Assembly (NCBI RefSeq): GCF_000002235.5
Contig: NW_022145520.1
Span: 2,146,501 to 2,210,500 of the forward strand
From: Strongylocentrotus purpuratus
Taxonomy: Eukaryota; Echinodermata; Echinoidea; Camarodonta; Strongylocentrotidae
Direction of reading: 5' to 3'
Length of the DNA: 64,000 bases
This document shows, piece after piece, positions 63,463 to 64,000 of this stretch (position 1 is the first letter of the stretch; each line of letters begins with the position of its first letter). Under the pieces are notes generated by a model, which made no database searches, had not been told where the DNA came from, and was given only the letters and a program-made list of their open reading frames with translations. Position numbers and translations under genes: made by a program.

Positions 63463-63613
63463 AGGGGCCTGTTTCATAAAACTTATTATCTATAACAACT
63501 GCTAAATTTCTATGACAAATTTGCTCTCAGCCAATCAGATGCCATGATTTCAGTAGCTTATAACAGTAGCTTGTAACTTGTGATTGATATCACGTTTTAT
63601 GAAACAGGACCCA
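63463..63613. mobile_element. Palindromic MITE (TTTCATAAAAC family)
   Basis: The left arm GGGGCCTGTTTCATAAAACT is inverted against the right arm CGTTTTATGAAACAGGACCC. The middle holds paired AAGCT-type blocks around CAGTAGCTTATAACAGTAGC. No coding capacity. Confidence 0.7.
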
Positions 63614-63681
63614 GGTCCCTCTTTCGCCGTGTCATTATTGAAAATAAAGCACCTGGGGCAGTTGCCTCAGACACCTACATC

Positions 63682-64000
63682 CAGGCGCGTACGCAGGGAG
63701 GGGGGGGGGGTGTTTGGGGGGTTAACCCCCCCCCTTTGGTATTTTTATGGGTGTAAACCCCCCTAAAAATCGCTAAACCCCCCCCCCCTTTGGATTTTTT
63801 TTTTTTTTTTAATTATTAAAAAAAAAAAAAAAAAAAAAAAAAATACCCCATGGCTGACCTAAGAAAGGTGACCTTACCCCCCCCCCCCCCCAACGGAGCA
63901 AAATGTCAAATTTTCAAATTTTGAGACCAAAAAAAAAAAAAGTGTCCTCTTACCCCCCCCCCCCCCCCCCCCCTCCCCCCTCCCCCCCCCCCCCCCCCCC
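63682..64000 (+). mobile_element. hAT-type MITE, truncated by the window end
   Basis: It starts CAGGCGCGTACGCAGG and follows the element at 52763 block by block (TTGGATTTTT, GGCTGACCTAAGAAAGGTGA, CGGAGCAAAATGTCAAATTT, AAAGTGTCCTCTTAC), ending in a long C run at the window edge. The right end and the target-site duplication are not visible. Confidence 0.75.

Noticed and set aside
1-64000. LTR retroelements, Polintons or CRISPR arrays
   Set aside because: No paired long terminal repeats, protease-integrase or capsid-like frames, and no regularly spaced direct repeats with unique spacers were seen.

Overview
The window reads as nuclear DNA of a marine deuterostome, most likely a sea urchin or another echinoderm. 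It is AT-rich and eukaryotic, with short phase-1 EGF exons separated by 0.3-2 kb introns. It carries tRNA-derived SINEs, palindromic MITEs, a CR1/L2-like LINE and a CYP2-clan P450. The species cannot be fixed from the sequence alone.

Region 1 (about 811-26992, + strand) is the 3' part of a large secreted multi-EGF gene most like MEGF6. I placed 32 exons by splice signals and unbroken phase-1 joins: six 6-cysteine EGF exons, one Ser/Pro linker exon, 24 exons of the 8-cysteine (laminin/MEGF) EGF type, and a short terminal exon ending in TAA. The N-terminus lies before the window. Several introns hold decayed partial copies of the neighbouring exon, and one intron uses a GC donor. 26993-30867 is 3' UTR and intergenic DNA.

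Region 2 (about 30868-59352) is the most unusual part. It is a tandem array of four paralogous receptor genes whose coding sequence is uninterrupted by introns (starts 33473, 37921, 44520, 54350). Each encodes a signal peptide, a heavily N-glycosylated Ig-like ectodomain of about 340 residues, one membrane span and, in the intact copies, a 288-residue tail with an ITIM-like motif and two YxN (Grb2-SH2-type) motifs. The genes alternate in two unit types, A-B-A-B, with a period near 11 kb. Both B genes are intact (684 codons). Both A genes stop just inside the membrane by two different changes, while their tail sequence stays open downstream. The four genes look like mosaics of one another. A GGCACTT-rich minisatellite and a relic ectodomain fragment precede every gene. 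A LINE with two open ORFs (47309-52510) and a hAT-type MITE (52763-53112) have inserted between genes 3 and 4.

Region 3 (59665-62492, - strand) is a complete four-exon CYP2-clan cytochrome P450 of 482 residues, with a G-rich minisatellite in one intron. The rest, to 64000, is its upstream DNA with a decayed local duplication, a MITE and a truncated hAT-like MITE.

The EGF gene and the P450 look like ordinary single genes flanking a young, actively rearranging cluster of putative cell-surface recognition or signalling receptors. No expression or homology search could be run, so functions in region 2 are inferred from motifs.
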